From positions 1-64,000 of the forward strand of contig NZ_FUYM01000002.1 in NCBI RefSeq assembly GCF_900167915.1: a stretch of 64,000 nucleotides of DNA, written 5' to 3'. This stretch comes from Rhizorhabdus histidinilytica (GTDB taxonomy: Bacteria > Pseudomonadota > Alphaproteobacteria > Sphingomonadales > Sphingomonadaceae). The notes beneath the pieces are model-generated. The model did no database searches. It saw nothing but the letters and a program-made list of their open reading frames with translations, and had not been told where the DNA came from. Position numbers and translations under genes: made by a program. Shown here in pieces: positions 41,216-51,551 of the stretch. Every line of letters starts with the position of its first letter. Position 1 is the first letter of the stretch.

Positions 41216-43799
41216 TGCGCGACGGCATCCCCGGATAGAGCTCGGCGAGCGCGCCGAAGGCGTTGCCGGGCCGGGCCGGGCGTTCCTTGCGCGGCTCGCG
41301 TTTGCCTTTCCACACCCAGGATTCGGCCGCGATCTCTCCCTTGGCGGGCGACGCGGCACGGAAACCTAGCGCCAGCATGAGCTGCGCAAAGCTGGCGTGG
41401 CGCAGGCCGAGCGAGGTGGCGAGGCCGGGGTCGGGAGTGAAGGGCGCGCGGCCGCTGCGCGAATCATGTGCGATCCGGGCGAGCCGCTCGACCAGGTCGA
41501 CGCGCAGCATCTGCGCGCCGAGCGCGCGATAGCCGGCGCGCACCATCGCCTCGCAGGCGGCGGTGTCGGCCGGAGTCGCCATCGATACCGCGCCCGGCAC
41601 CGGCAGCTCGGGCATCAACTGCCCCTCTGCCGCCGCGAACAGCGCGATCCGCCAGCGGGTCGGCTCGGGCTTGAGCAGGGTCGGCGAATAGACGTCGATC
41701 GTGCCGAGCTTGACGTCGAGCCGCTCGGCACGCGAGCGACCCTCCCGGTCGAGATGCTCGATCGCGGAGGCGATGCCGGCGCGCGCGGTGATCCCGCCCG
41801 CTTCGGCCAGCGGCGCCAGCAGTGCGCGCAGCGACGGCGGGCAGGCGGGATCGCGCGCCGCCTCGAAATAGCGGGCGAGCGGCTTCAATTCGCGCTGGAT
41901 GCGTCCTTCGAGCCAGGCGGCCAGCCGCTGCTCGACCCCGGCATGGTCGGCCGGGCTCAGCGGGTCGAGCGCGCGGTGGAGGCGGATGCGTGGGGTGAGC
42001 AGGGTGCGGCCCTTCTCCAGCCGAGCCACCACGTCGCCACGCCAGAAGATCGCGACCGGCCGGCCCGCGTCGGTCGCCAGCGAGAAATGGCCGTCCTCGT
42101 CTGCGGCGAGCTGCCGGGCCCGCGATGCGAGTTCGCTGCCCAGCCGCCGCTCGGCCGCCGCCATCAATCGCTTCATGTCGCCATGGCGGGCGAGATGGTC
42201 GGGCTTGAAGCGGAAACCGATGAGCCGGCCGATCGCTTCGCCGTCGACGGTGACGATGCCCTCGTCGTCGACCTTGACCGGCAACGCTAGGTCGCCGCCC
42301 TTTGCGCCCAGGTCACGCATCAGCACCGAGGTCCGCCGGTCGACGAAGCGCTGGGTCAGCCGCTGGTGGAGCGCGTCCGACAGCTTCTCCTCGAGCGCGC
42401 GGGTGCGCTCCGCCCAATGGTCGGCGTCGGCCAGCCAGTCGGCGCGATGGGCGATGTAGGCCCAGGTCCGCACCCCGGCGATGCGGTCGGCCAGCGTCTC
42501 GACGTCGCCCTGGACGCTGTCGAGCCGGGCCAGCTCGTCGGCGAACCAGTTCTTGGGCAGGTGGCCGCTGCCCTCGCTCAGATGACGGAAGATGCGCGAG
42601 ACGAGACGGCTGTGCGGCTCGGGCCCGGTCTTGCGGAAATCGGGCAGGCCGCAGGCAGCCCATAGCCGGGCGATCATCGGCTTGCCGCGCGCCCGCTCGC
42701 GGACCCAGTCCTCCTCGGCGAGGCGCTTGAGCACCGACAGGTCGATCGCCTGCGGCGCGGCGCGCAGCACCGGGCGGTCCGGACGCCGCTCGAGATCGGC
42801 GATCAGCGCGTCGACCGAGGCGAGCGACGGCGCGCCCTCGCGCCAGTAGAGATGATCGATCGGCGGAAAGTGGTGCGCCTCGATCGCATCGACCTCCTCG
42901 TCCTCGAAGCGCGCGCTGCTGCCGCCTTCGAGCGCGAGCGTGCCGAAGGTGCCGTCGCGTTGGTGGCGCCCGGCGCGGCCGGCGATCTGCGCCATTTCGG
43001 AGATGGTGAGGCGCCGCGCCCGGCGACCGTCGAACTTGCGCAGCGAGGCGAAGGCGACATGGGCCACGTCCATGTTCAGGCCCATGCCGATCGCGTCGGT
43101 TGCGACCAGATAGTCGACCTCGCCCGCCTGGAACATCGCGACCTGCGCGTTGCGGGTGCGCGGGCTGAGCGCGCCCATGACCACCGCCGCGCCGCCGCGC
43201 AGCCGGCGCAGCATCTCCGCCACCGCGTAGACCTCCTCGGCCGAGAAGGCGACGATGGCCGAGCGCGGCGGCAGGCGCGACAGCTTGGTGGCGCCCGCAT
43301 AGGTGAGGGTCGAGAAGCGCGGCCGGCCGATGATCTCGGCATCGGGCACCAGCGCGCGGATCATCGGGCGCAGCGCCTCCGACCCCAGGATCATCGTCTC
43401 CTCGCGGCCCCGCGCGCGGAGCAGCCGGTCAGTGAAGACATGGCCGCGTTCGGGATCGGCGCCGAGCTGCGCCTCGTCGAGCGCGACGAAGGCATAGTCT
43501 CTATCACCTTGTTTGTCGCCGCCGGCCAACAGGCCGGGGCTTATCGGCATCGATTCCGCCGTGGTCAGGAAATATTGCGCGTTGGGCGGGACCAGCTTCT
43601 CCTCGCCGGTGATCAGCGCGACCCTTTCCTTGCCCTTGATCGCGACCACCCGGTCATAGACCTCGCGCGCCAGCAGGCGCAGCGGGAAGCCGATCATCCC
43701 GCTCGAATGGCCGCACATCCGCTCGATCGCGAGATGCGTCTTACCGGTGTTGGTCGGGCCCAGCACGGCGACCACCGGCTGGGCACTGAAGCTGGCCAT
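41202..43799 (-). CDS. Suv3-like DEAD/DEAH-box helicase
   Basis: An 865-aa superfamily 2 helicase. Walker A is G-P-T-N-T-G-K-T-H (about 14-22), motif II A-L-D-E-A-Q (about 105-110), and motif VI Q-I-A-G-R-A-G-R-H-Q-R-D-G. The layout matches the mitochondrial SUV3/alphaproteobacterial RNA helicase group, with a Suv3-type C-terminal region and an added segment that includes R-A-G-Y-R-A-L-G-A-Q. Probably acts in RNA processing or decay. First gene of the helicase - S4 - fdxA string. Confidence 0.88.
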   Translation of the reverse strand: MASFSAQPVVAVLGPTNTGKTHLAIERMCGHSSGMIGFPLRLLAREVYDRVVAIKGKERVALITGEEKLVPPNAQYFLTTAESMPISPGLLAGGDKQGDRDYAFVALDEAQLGADPERGHVFTDRLLRARGREETMILGSEALRPMIRALVPDAEIIGRPRFSTLTYAGATKLSRLPPRSAIVAFSAEEVYAVAEMLRRLRGGAAVVMGALSPRTRNAQVAMFQAGEVDYLVATDAIGMGLNMDVAHVAFASLRKFDGRRARRLTISEMAQIAGRAGRHQRDGTFGTLALEGGSSARFEDEEVDAIEAHHFPPIDHLYWREGAPSLASVDALIADLERRPDRPVLRAAPQAIDLSVLKRLAEEDWVRERARGKPMIARLWAACGLPDFRKTGPEPHSRLVSRIFRHLSEGSGHLPKNWFADELARLDSVQGDVETLADRIAGVRTWAYIAHRADWLADADHWAERTRALEEKLSDALHQRLTQRFVDRRTSVLMRDLGAKGGDLALPVKVDDEGIVTVDGEAIGRLIGFRFKPDHLARHGDMKRLMAAAERRLGSELASRARQLAADEDGHFSLATDAGRPVAIFWRGDVVARLEKGRTLLTPRIRLHRALDPLSPADHAGVEQRLAAWLEGRIQRELKPLARYFEAARDPACPPSLRALLAPLAEAGGITARAGIASAIEHLDREGRSRAERLDVKLGTIDVYSPTLLKPEPTRWRIALFAAAEGQLMPELPVPGAVSMATPADTAACEAMVRAGYRALGAQMLRVDLVERLARIAHDSRSGRAPFTPDPGLATSLGLRHASFAQLMLALGFRAASPAKGEIAAESWVWKGKREPRKERPARPGNAFGALAELYPGMPSRNAAR

Positions 43800-43911
43800 G
43801 TCGACTAGATTGGCTCTCCCTGTGACGAACGCAAGCGCGAAACGGGGCCGCGACTCGACTCACGGCCGAAATGACTCGATTCGTCGCATAAGCCGCTGGC
43901 GAGCCGTGGGA

Positions 43912-43928
43912 TTAGTTTGACTTTAACC
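43912..43928. promoter_or_regulatory. CtrA-like box (TTAG-N7-TTAACC)
   Basis: TTAGTTTGACTTTAACC differs from the CtrA consensus TTAA-N7-TTAACC at one base. It lies about 90 bp upstream of the LytM-peptidase start, a sensible place for cell-cycle control of a wall-modifying enzyme. Confidence 0.4.
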
Positions 43929-44015
43929 ATAGTCGGGCAGACTGATCCTGCCTGACCCAGAAATTGTCTCGTCAGGGCAAGCAGATAGGCGATTCTCAAA
44001 GGGGGGCGTGGGACA

Positions 44016-45587
44016 TTGTTCCGCAGCGACGGTCAGGATCTTTCGGCACAGGGCTATGCGGGCGGCGGTAGCCGCGGTGCGCTCGTCGTCGCCCGGGCGA
44101 ACCGCTTCCCGGCGATCGGCCGGCTGATCGACAGCCCGATCGGCGGCGCCGTCGACCGGCTCGCCGGCGCCGACCTTGTCGTCGATCTCGGTGCGCGGAT
44201 CGGATCGCGCGAATGGTTCCGCGGCCTCTTCACCTGCCTCGGCCTGTGCACTGCCGCAGGCATGATGGCGCCCGACTTCAAGCCGATCGGCTTCATCGCC
44301 GAACCGCCGATGACCGCCGCCCATCAGGAACAGGTGCGCACCCTCGGCATCGCGCCGCTCGGCCTGGGTGGCGACACCGGCCAGCGTATCGCCGCGACCG
44401 CCGCGGTCGAGCCGCTCACCGACACGCCCGAGCGGCCACGCGTCGAGCTTTCGGCGACGATCGGCCAGGGCGACGGCTTCGCCCGCGTGCTCGAACGCGC
44501 CGGCGTCTCGCGCGAGGAGGCTGGCAAGGTCGCGTCGATGGTCTCCGATGCGGTCCCGCTCGACGACCTGCGCGCGGGCACCCGGATGGACCTGGTGCTC
44601 GGCCGCCGTGAGGTGAAGAGCGATCCGCGTCCGCTCGAGACACTCGACTTCCGCGCGCGCTTCGACCTCAAGCTCGCGGTCGAGCGCGTCGACGGTGCCC
44701 TCCGCCTCAAGCGCATCCCGATCGCGGTCGACCATACGCCGCTGCGCATCCAGGGTCGGGTCGGCTCCAGCCTCTATCGTTCGGCGCGCGCGGCCGGCGT
44801 CCCCGCCGATGCGATCGAGGCCTTCATCAAGGCGATCTCGCAGAAACTGTCGATGCGCAGCATCGGCTCCGACGCGCGTTTCGACGCGATCATCGAGCAT
44901 GCCCGCGCCGAAACCGGCGAAGTCAAGGTCGGCAGCCTGATGTTCGCGGGCATCACCGAGGGCCGCAAGAAGATCCAGATGGTCAAATGGGCGAACGGCA
45001 ACCGCGACCAGTGGTACGAGGCGTCGGGCGTCGGCGAGACCAAGGGCGTGATGCGCAAGCCGGTGCTGGGCCATCTCACCTCGAGCTTCGGGATGCGCTT
45101 CCACCCGATCCTCGGCTTCTCGCGCATGCACCAGGGCGTCGACTTCGGCGCGCCGATGGGCTCGCCGATCGTCGCGGCGAGCGACGGCGTCGTCACCTTC
45201 GCCGGGCGGCATGGCGGCCATGGCAATTATGTCCGCCTCAACCATGCCGGCGGCATCGCTACCGGATACGCGCATATGAGCCGGATCATCGCCAAGGCCG
45301 GCCAGCACGTCCGCCAGGGTGAGCTGATCGGCTATGTCGGCTCGACCGGGCTGTCGACCGGGCCGCACCTCCATTACGAGATGTATCGCAACGGCAAGGC
45401 GATCAACCCAACCTCGATGAAGTTCACGACGGTCCAGCAGCTCGCCGGTCGCGACCTCGCCAATTTCAAGGCGAAGCTCAACAGTCTGCTGTCGGTGCGG
45501 GTCGCCAACGGCATCGCTGCCGATCCCAAGGCCGAGAAGAGCGCCGAGACCGGCGGCAAGGACAAGGGCAAGACGAAGAAGGGCTGA
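44016..45587 (+). CDS. M23/LytM-family peptidoglycan peptidase
   Basis: A 523-aa protein. An N-terminal region with a hydrophobic segment (about 70-90, F-R-G-L-F-T-C-L-G-L-C) is followed by a long linker and the M23 domain (about 345-450), with zinc ligands in R-M-H-Q-G-V-D-F (H, D) and H-L-H-Y-E-M-Y. The C-terminal tail is Lys-rich. It should cut peptidoglycan cross-links or activate an amidase. The TTG at 44016 is preceded by GGGGGG; a start further inside is possible. A CtrA-like box lies upstream. Confidence 0.88.
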   Translation: MFRSDGQDLSAQGYAGGGSRGALVVARANRFPAIGRLIDSPIGGAVDRLAGADLVVDLGARIGSREWFRGLFTCLGLCTAAGMMAPDFKPIGFIAEPPMTAAHQEQVRTLGIAPLGLGGDTGQRIAATAAVEPLTDTPERPRVELSATIGQGDGFARVLERAGVSREEAGKVASMVSDAVPLDDLRAGTRMDLVLGRREVKSDPRPLETLDFRARFDLKLAVERVDGALRLKRIPIAVDHTPLRIQGRVGSSLYRSARAAGVPADAIEAFIKAISQKLSMRSIGSDARFDAIIEHARAETGEVKVGSLMFAGITEGRKKIQMVKWANGNRDQWYEASGVGETKGVMRKPVLGHLTSSFGMRFHPILGFSRMHQGVDFGAPMGSPIVAASDGVVTFAGRHGGHGNYVRLNHAGGIATGYAHMSRIIAKAGQHVRQGELIGYVGSTGLSTGPHLHYEMYRNGKAINPTSMKFTTVQQLAGRDLANFKAKLNSLLSVRVANGIAADPKAEKSAETGGKDKGKTKKG

Positions 45588-45703
45588 GCGCCCGGCTTTC
45601 GTCGAAATGGCGGCAGGGGCTCCGCGCGTCGACGGATAGTTTACTTCCGCCAGCCTTTCGGCGGCGCTAATCTACGATCTCAACGGTGCAGTGGAGATCG
45701 TGT

Positions 45704-47335
45704 ATGATCGATGAGCAGGGTATCTTTCTCGGCGCGAGCCCCAATCCGTCGGGGTTGCTGGCCCAGCATCTCAATCTCCGCCGCGCCAACCGCCACGGTC
45801 TGATCGCCGGCGCGACCGGCACAGGCAAGACCGTGACCCTCCAGGGCATCGCCGAGAATTTCTCGGCGGCCGGCGTGCCGGTGTTCCTGGCCGACGTGAA
45901 GGGCGATCTTTCGGGCATCTCGATGGCCGGATCGCCGACCGCGAAGAATGCCGACAAGCTGGTCGCGCGCGCGGCCGAGATCGGCCTCCAGAACTATAGC
46001 TGGGGCGACAATCCGGCGATCTTCTGGGACCTCTACGGCGAACAGGGGCACCCGATCCGCACCACCATATCGGAAATGGGGCCGCTGCTGCTCGCGCGGC
46101 TGATGAACCTCAACGACGTGCAGGAGGGTGTGCTCAACATCGCCTTTCGTTATGCCGACGAGCAGGGGCTGCTGTTGCTCGACCTCGGCGACCTGCAGGC
46201 GATGCTCGCCCATTGCGCCGAAAATGCCGACGAGCTGTCGACCAAATATGGCAACGTCACCAAGGCCAGCGTCGGATCGATCCAGCGCCAGCTCCTCCAG
46301 CTCGACAGCCAGGGCGGCGCGCATTTCTTCGGCGAGCCGGCGCTCGACATCCACGACTTCCTCGGCGTCGACGACCAGGGGCGCGGCTATGTCAACGTGC
46401 TGGCCGCCGACAAGTTGATGCAGAGCCCGAAGCTCTACGCCACCTTCCTGCTGTGGCTGCTGAGCGAGCTGTTCGAGAATCTTCCCGAGGTCGGCGATCC
46501 GGACAAGCCCAAGCTGGTCTTCTTCTTCGACGAGGCGCACCTGCTGTTCGAGGATGCGCCCAAGGCGCTGACGGACAAGATCGAGCAGGTCGTCCGCCTG
46601 ATCCGGTCGAAGGGCGTCGGCGTCTATTTCGTCACCCAGAACCCGATCGACGTGCCCGAGGACGTCGCCGCACAGCTCGGCAACCGCGTCCAGCATGCGC
46701 TGCGCGCCTTCACCCCGCGCGACCAGAAGGCGATCTCGGCCGCCGCCGATACCTTCAGGATCAACCCCGACCTCGACGTCGCCAAGGCGATCACCGAGCT
46801 GAAGGTGGGCGAGGCGCTCGTATCGGTGTTGCAGGAGGACGGTTCGCCGAGCATCGTCCAGCGCACGCTGATCGCGCCGCCGCGCTCGCGGCTGGGGCCG
46901 GTCGACGCGAAGGAGCGCGCCGTGATCCAGTCGATCTCTCCGGTCGCCGGCAAATATGACACGGTGATCGACCGCGAATCGGCCGAGGAACTGCTCGCGG
47001 CCAAGGCAGACGCCGCGGTCGCCGCGGCGCAGGCCGCCCAGGCGCAGGCCGAAGCCGACAAGGCCGCCGCCGTCCAGGCGAAGATCGAGGCGAAGCAGCG
47101 CGAGGCGGCGCTCAAGGAGCAGGCGCGACAGGATGCGATCGCCGCGCGCGAGGCGGCGAAGCCGAGCGGCCTCGACCGAGCCATCCAGTCGGCGACCCGC
47201 GCGGCGGCCTCCTCGGTCGGACGCCAGGTCGCCAACGAGCTCGGCCGAGCCGTATTCGGCGGCGGCAGCCGGCGCAGCTCGGGCGGGATCGCCGGTCAGC
47301 TCGTGCGCGGCATCCTGGGCGGCCTCTTCAAGTGA
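45704..47335 (+). CDS. HerA-like ATPase, DUF853 family
   Basis: A 543-aa FtsK/HerA-superfamily ATPase. Walker A G-A-T-G-T-G-K-T is at 36-43 and Walker B is in [11 protein letters not shown]. Sensor-type motifs (F-V-T-Q-N-P) follow. The C-terminal third (about 430-490) is an Ala/Glu/Lys-rich coiled coil, and the tail is glycine-rich. DUF853 proteins are conserved but uncharacterised; a DNA-translocase function is inferred. Start ATG at 45704 has GGAG 8 bases before it. Confidence 0.83.
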   Translation: MIDEQGIFLGASPNPSGLLAQHLNLRRANRHGLIAGATGTGKTVTLQGIAENFSAAGVPVFLADVKGDLSGISMAGSPTAKNADKLVARAAEIGLQNYSWGDNPAIFWDLYGEQGHPIRTTISEMGPLLLARLMNLNDVQEGVLNIAFRYADEQGLLLLDLGDLQAMLAHCAENADELSTKYGNVTKASVGSIQRQLLQLDSQGGAHFFGEPALDIHDFLGVDDQGRGYVNVLAADKLMQSPKLYATFLLWLLSELFENLPEVGDPDKPKLVFFFDEAHLLFEDAPKALTDKIEQVVRLIRSKGVGVYFVTQNPIDVPEDVAAQLGNRVQHALRAFTPRDQKAISAAADTFRINPDLDVAKAITELKVGEALVSVLQEDGSPSIVQRTLIAPPRSRLGPVDAKERAVIQSISPVAGKYDTVIDRESAEELLAAKADAAVAAAQAAQAQAEADKAAAVQAKIEAKQREAALKEQARQDAIAAREAAKPSGLDRAIQSATRAAASSVGRQVANELGRAVFGGGSRRSSGGIAGQLVRGILGGLFK

Positions 47336-48321
47336 GTTCGACGGACAAGGCTCTTGGGCTGTTGTTCGGTTCGGATATCCATCACGGCAGGGCGCACGCC
47401 GGCGAAGCGGTGCCCGCCGGGATCGGAACGACCGACGTGCGTCTGCTACAGTCGGGAGATCGCGATCGCTTCATCCGCCTGCATATCCCCGTCAATTTCC
47501 AGCGGCTGAAATTCAAGCCATCGCTCGCCAATGTCGGGACGGTGCTCAATCTCGTCACCGATCCCGACCTCAATCCCCTCGTGCTCGATCATGCCGACAA
47601 ATTCCTGAAGCCCTTCAAGGGCAGGGTCATCAATCGCCCGGCGGCGGTGCTCGGCAGCACGCGCGACAAGGTCGCCACGTTGCTGGCGGGGATCGACGGG
47701 CTGGTCGTGCCGCCGATCGCGCGCTTCCGGGGACGGCCCGCCCTGGCCGCCGCCGCGATCGCGAAGGCCGGGATCCGCTTCCCCGCCATCCTGCGCCGGA
47801 CCGGCCATCATGACGGCAGGATCGAAGGGCTGATGGCCGATGCCGATGCGGTGATGGCCGTGATCGACCCCGGGACGACCTACTATCTCACCGAGTTCGT
47901 GGACGGCCGCTCGGCCGAAGGGCTGTTCCACAAGATCCGCATCTTCTTCTTCGGCGATCGGGCGGTGGTCCGGCACCGGCTGGTCTCCGACCATTGGAAC
48001 GTCCATGCGCCCGACCGCAAGCGGGTCCTGGTCCACCATCCCGAGCATATCGAAACCGAGCGCCGCTATGTCGAAGGCGGTATCGCGGCGATGCCGCCCG
48101 AGGCGCAGCGCGTGCTGGCGGAGGTCCGTGCGCGGATGCCGCTCGATTATTTCGGCATCGACTTCTCGATCCTGCCGGACGGACGGCTGCTGCTGTTCGA
48201 GGCCAATGCGACGATGATGTTCTTTCCGGTCGTGGCCGATCCGCCCTTCGGCTATAGCGCCGCGGTAGTGGCCCAGGGCACCGCCGCTTTCGATGCGATG
48301 CTGGCCGGTCGGGGGATATAA
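47332..48321 (+). CDS. ATP-grasp-fold protein of unknown function
   Basis: A 329-aa protein whose C-terminal half looks like an ATP-grasp domain: [16 protein letters not shown] (nucleotide and substrate loop) and the metal-binding [22 protein letters not shown]. Such enzymes ligate acids to amines via acyl-phosphates. The N-terminal 110 residues are not recognisable and carry no TPR. GTG start overlaps the upstream ATPase stop (GTGA), and the methyltransferase starts 6 bp after it, so the two probably act together. No precursor-peptide gene is visible. Confidence 0.65.
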   Translation: MSSTDKALGLLFGSDIHHGRAHAGEAVPAGIGTTDVRLLQSGDRDRFIRLHIPVNFQRLKFKPSLANVGTVLNLVTDPDLNPLVLDHADKFLKPFKGRVINRPAAVLGSTRDKVATLLAGIDGLVVPPIARFRGRPALAAAAIAKAGIRFPAILRRTGHHDGRIEGLMADADAVMAVIDPGTTYYLTEFVDGRSAEGLFHKIRIFFFGDRAVVRHRLVSDHWNVHAPDRKRVLVHHPEHIETERRYVEGGIAAMPPEAQRVLAEVRARMPLDYFGIDFSILPDGRLLLFEANATMMFFPVVADPPFGYSAAVVAQGTAAFDAMLAGRGI

Positions 48322-48327
48322 GGCGGA

Positions 48328-49071
48328 ATGCTCGACAGCTACGCGGCCATCTTCGCGCGCCGGGCGGACAGTTACTGCCGCGCGATGAACCATCATCCGC
48401 ATGCCCGCGATGCCGAGTTTGGCGCGGTGGTCGATCCGCTCGATCCCGCCGCCCGGATCGTGATCGACATGCCGGCCGGCGGGGGCTGGCTACGCCGCTA
48501 CCTGCGCGCCGGGATCCATTATATCGCGATCGAGCCGGCCGAGCTGTTCTTCGATCTCTGCCCGCAGGACGCAAGCGCCGATCGCTTGCGCGCGCCGGTC
48601 GAGGCGGTGCCCTTGCCCGACGCGGCGGCGGACGCGATCGTTTCGCTCGCGGGCCTTCATCATGCCCCCGATCTGGGGGCGATCTTCGCCGAGGCGCACC
48701 GGCTGCTGCGGTCCGGCGGGCAATTCGTCATCGCCGACGTCGCGGCCGGCAGCCGGGAGGACGATTTCCTCAACCGCTATGTCCATGCCCATAACCCGAT
48801 GGGGCACGAGGGAGTCTTCCTCGACGACGGAACCGCCGGCCTGCTGCGCCGCGCCGGGTTCGAGGTGCTGGCGGAGGAGCAGGCGCCCACGCCCTGGCGG
48901 CTGGGCAGCGCCGAGCAGGCGGGCGCCTATTGCGCCGACCTGTTCGGGATCGAAGGACAGACACCGGCCCAGGTGGCGGCGGCGTTGCAGGAGATCGTCG
49001 GCGCGGTCCAAGGCGGGGACGGCTTCGTGCTCGGCTGGAGCCTGCGGCGGTTGATCTGCCGCAAGCGCTGA
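48328..49071 (+). CDS. SAM-dependent methyltransferase (type 11)
   Basis: A 247-aa class I methyltransferase. Motif I is D-M-P-A-G-G-G-W-L (unusual, with Pro after the acidic residue and lacking the classical DxGxGxG), followed by P-L-P-D-A-A-A-D-A-I-V-S-L-A-G-L-H-H and the L-R-S-G-G-Q-F-V-I-A-D motif. Paired with the ATP-grasp gene. Substrate unknown. Confidence 0.75.
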   Translation: MLDSYAAIFARRADSYCRAMNHHPHARDAEFGAVVDPLDPAARIVIDMPAGGGWLRRYLRAGIHYIAIEPAELFFDLCPQDASADRLRAPVEAVPLPDAAADAIVSLAGLHHAPDLGAIFAEAHRLLRSGGQFVIADVAAGSREDDFLNRYVHAHNPMGHEGVFLDDGTAGLLRRAGFEVLAEEQAPTPWRLGSAEQAGAYCADLFGIEGQTPAQVAAALQEIVGAVQGGDGFVLGWSLRRLICRKR

Positions 49072-49084
49072 GTTCGGGATCGCC

Positions 49085-50728
49085 TTACCGTCCCTGGTTG
49101 CGCCAGCGGCCGATGACATGTTCGACGAGGGCGTCCTCGTCGCCGCTGCGCCGCCAAAGCTCGGAGAATACCGGGTCGTTCGACGCGGGGCGCAAGTCCT
49201 CGTCGAGGTCGTCGAAGGCGACGCGGATCGGGATGGGCACGCCTTCGCCGCAGATGATCGCCTCGCGGTTGCGCAGCGCGGGTATGGTGTCGAGGAAGCC
49301 GCGCGCGCCTTCCGGCATCGCGGCGCGGACGAAGGCCTGGTCGCGTTCGTTGTTCAGGCGCATCGCTATGATCGTGCCGCATTGCGACAAAACGCCTTCG
49401 GCCAAATCCGACGGCCGTTGGGTGACGAGCCCGAGCGACACGCCATATTTGCGGCCTTCCTTGGCGATCCGTTCGAGAATGCGGCGGACCGGGCCGGTAT
49501 TGGCGGTGCGGTCGGACGGGACGTAGCGATGAGCCTCCTCGCAGACGAGGAGGACCGGGTGCTGCGCCTGGCCGCGCGCCCAGATCGCATAGTCGAACAC
49601 GCAGCGCGCGAGCACCGACACCACAACCGACGTGATCTCCGACGGCACGCCCGACACGTCGATCACCGAGATCGGCTTGCCCTCGCCGGGCAAACGGAAG
49701 ATGCGCTTGATGAAGCTCTTCATGCTGTCGCCGACCAGCATCCCCGAGAACATGAAATGATAGCGCGGGTCCGACCGTATCTCATCGATCTTCTGCTTGA
49801 GCCGCAGATAGGGCGCGCTGTTCGACGCCTTGTCGAGCTTGCCCATCTCGGTCTGGATGATCGTCGTCAGGTCCGACAGCACATAGGGGATCGGGCTGTC
49901 GACGGTGATCCGGGCGACGGTCTCGGCGGCGCGGTTCTTCTGGCGCGCGGCGAGCAGGCATTTGGCGAGGATGTCGGCATCTGTCTGCCGCTCGGCCCCC
50001 GTCGTGGTGAGCAGCACCTCGCAATGCTCCTCGAAGTTCATCAGCCAATAGGGCATGGCGAGGTTCGAAACGCCGTAGGAGGCGCCGACCTCGGCGAAGG
50101 CAGCCTCATATTCGCCGTGCGGGTCGATCATCACGATATGGCCGGCCGGCGCCATCCGGCAGATCCGATGCAGGATCAGCGCCGTCGCGGTCGACTTGCC
50201 GGTGCCGGTCGAGCCGAGCAGCGCGAAATGCTTGCCGAGCATCGCATCGACCAGCAGCGCAGCACGGGTCGATGCGGTCGGGTGGACGGTGCCGATCTCG
50301 ACATGCGCCATGTCGCCGGCGCTGAAGATCGCGCCCATGTCGGGGGTCGACACGGCGTGGACGGGTGTGCCCGGCAGCGGATAGCGGGTGACGCCGCGGC
50401 GGAAGGCGGTCAGCCGCCCGGCCGCATCGGCGATGCCTTCGCCCAGGAAGGCGATGCGCGCGGCGATCATCTCCCCGGCGCTGCCAAGCTCATGGATCGC
50501 GGCGACGACGGAGCGGCCCGCAACGGTCATCCGGATCATCGCGCCGATCTCGCCCGCCATCGCGAGCGCGGGGTCCGCATCGCCGGAGAGCAGTTCGATC
50601 ATGCCGCGGTCGAGCCTGATATCGGCCCCGCCGCCCGCGACCGCCTCGATCCGTCCGATCGCGCCGGCCTCCAGTTGCAGGGCCGTTCCGAAGGCCTGTC
50701 CGCCGACGATGTCGTTCATCCTGTCCAT
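49085..50728 (-). CDS. HerA-type DNA translocase (ATP-binding DUF87)
   Basis: A 547-aa HerA-family ATPase, with a HAS-barrel-like N-terminus (I-G-R-I-E-A-V) and Walker A L-L-G-S-T-G-T-G-K-S near residue 180, Walker B V-L-L-V-C-E-E-A-H-R-Y-V and G-L-V-T-Q-R-P-S-D. In archaea HerA works with NurA in end resection, and in some bacteria it teams with SIR2 or DUF4297 in phage defence; no such partner is adjacent. It is convergent with the ATP-grasp/methyltransferase pair. Start ATG at 50728 has GGAAAG upstream. Confidence 0.85.
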   Translation of the reverse strand: MDRMNDIVGGQAFGTALQLEAGAIGRIEAVAGGGADIRLDRGMIELLSGDADPALAMAGEIGAMIRMTVAGRSVVAAIHELGSAGEMIAARIAFLGEGIADAAGRLTAFRRGVTRYPLPGTPVHAVSTPDMGAIFSAGDMAHVEIGTVHPTASTRAALLVDAMLGKHFALLGSTGTGKSTATALILHRICRMAPAGHIVMIDPHGEYEAAFAEVGASYGVSNLAMPYWLMNFEEHCEVLLTTTGAERQTDADILAKCLLAARQKNRAAETVARITVDSPIPYVLSDLTTIIQTEMGKLDKASNSAPYLRLKQKIDEIRSDPRYHFMFSGMLVGDSMKSFIKRIFRLPGEGKPISVIDVSGVPSEITSVVVSVLARCVFDYAIWARGQAQHPVLLVCEEAHRYVPSDRTANTGPVRRILERIAKEGRKYGVSLGLVTQRPSDLAEGVLSQCGTIIAMRLNNERDQAFVRAAMPEGARGFLDTIPALRNREAIICGEGVPIPIRVAFDDLDEDLRPASNDPVFSELWRRSGDEDALVEHVIGRWRNQGR

Positions 50729-50789
50729 CACTTTCCGTTGGGATCGGCGATGGTCTAGCGGGGGAGCGGTTAATGCCGGGTTCCCGGCT

Positions 50790-51551
50790 TTAGTCGCGCA
50801 ACCGCTTGAAGGCGGTGCTCGCCGCCCAGCCGAGCGCGAGCGACAGCAGCACCGCGGTCAGGCCGTAGACGAAGCTGTGGCGATCGGCGGCGCGGGCGAC
50901 GAACGCCTCCATGCCCGACTTGTGGATCTCGATGTCGCGGGTGGCGGCGGCGATCACGCGGCCCTTCTCGATCAGGAAGGTCTCGGCGGTGTAGTGCCCC
51001 ACCGGTACCCGCGCCGGGATGGCGATGCGCGCGCGATAGAGCACGCCCTCGCTGATCTCGACCCCGCTGTCGGTCTCCGAATAATAGCCGCCGCGCCGCT
51101 TGAGGTCGATCAGCCCTTCCTCGAAATGCCGGTCGGCGGCGGGGTCGCCGCCGCTGGCGGGGGAAAGCTGGAGATTGTCGATCCCGAGCTCGTAGATCAC
51201 GGCGGTCCGGCCATCGACGATCTTGTTGATCGGCTTCGACGAGGCGAGCGCGTAGAAGGACGGCACCGACCGGAAATCGGCGCTGTCGGCGTTGATCCAC
51301 ATGCCGGCGATCTTGCGTTTCTCGCGCACCAGAACAGGTTCGGACGGGCCCTTCACCACCACCGCGATCTGTGCGTCGTCGCTGGGCACGCGGCCGCCAG
51401 GATAGAGGATCGCGCCGAACAGCAGCAGCTCGGCGCCGGTGAAGCTGTAGATGATCTCGATCTTGCGCTGCGACACGTCGGGGACGAGCCGGGGACTCTC
51501 TGCCGAGACCAGCAGCGGGGCGAGAAGAAGGAGGAGGAGAAACCTCTTCAC
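50790..51551 (-). CDS. TIGR02186-family exported membrane protein
   Basis: A 253-aa protein with a signal peptide (M-K-R-F-L-L-L-L-L-L-A-P-L-L-V-S-A), a periplasmic beta-rich domain containing Y-S-F-T-G-A-E-L-L-L-F-G-A-I-L-Y and V-V-V-K-G-P, and a C-terminal transmembrane helix (about 222-245). This family (TIGR02186) regularly accompanies TauE/SafE exporters in alphaproteobacteria. GTG start overlaps the exporter's stop by 4 bp (GTGA). Confidence 0.82.
   Translation of the reverse strand: MKRFLLLLLLAPLLVSAESPRLVPDVSQRKIEIIYSFTGAELLLFGAILYPGGRVPSDDAQIAVVVKGPSEPVLVREKRKIAGMWINADSADFRSVPSFYALASSKPINKIVDGRTAVIYELGIDNLQLSPASGGDPAADRHFEEGLIDLKRRGGYYSETDSGVEISEGVLYRARIAIPARVPVGHYTAETFLIEKGRVIAAATRDIEIHKSGMEAFVARAADRHSFVYGLTAVLLSLALGWAASTAFKRLRD

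Noticed and set aside
43800-44015. A second small gene between the helicase and LytM genes
   Set aside because: The short frames there have no ribosome site; the stretch is better explained as a promoter region with the CtrA-like box.
45704-50728. Calling the HerA pair a known phage-defence system
   Set aside because: No SIR2, NurA, DUF4297 or other effector gene is adjacent; both ATPase families are also common as non-defence genes.
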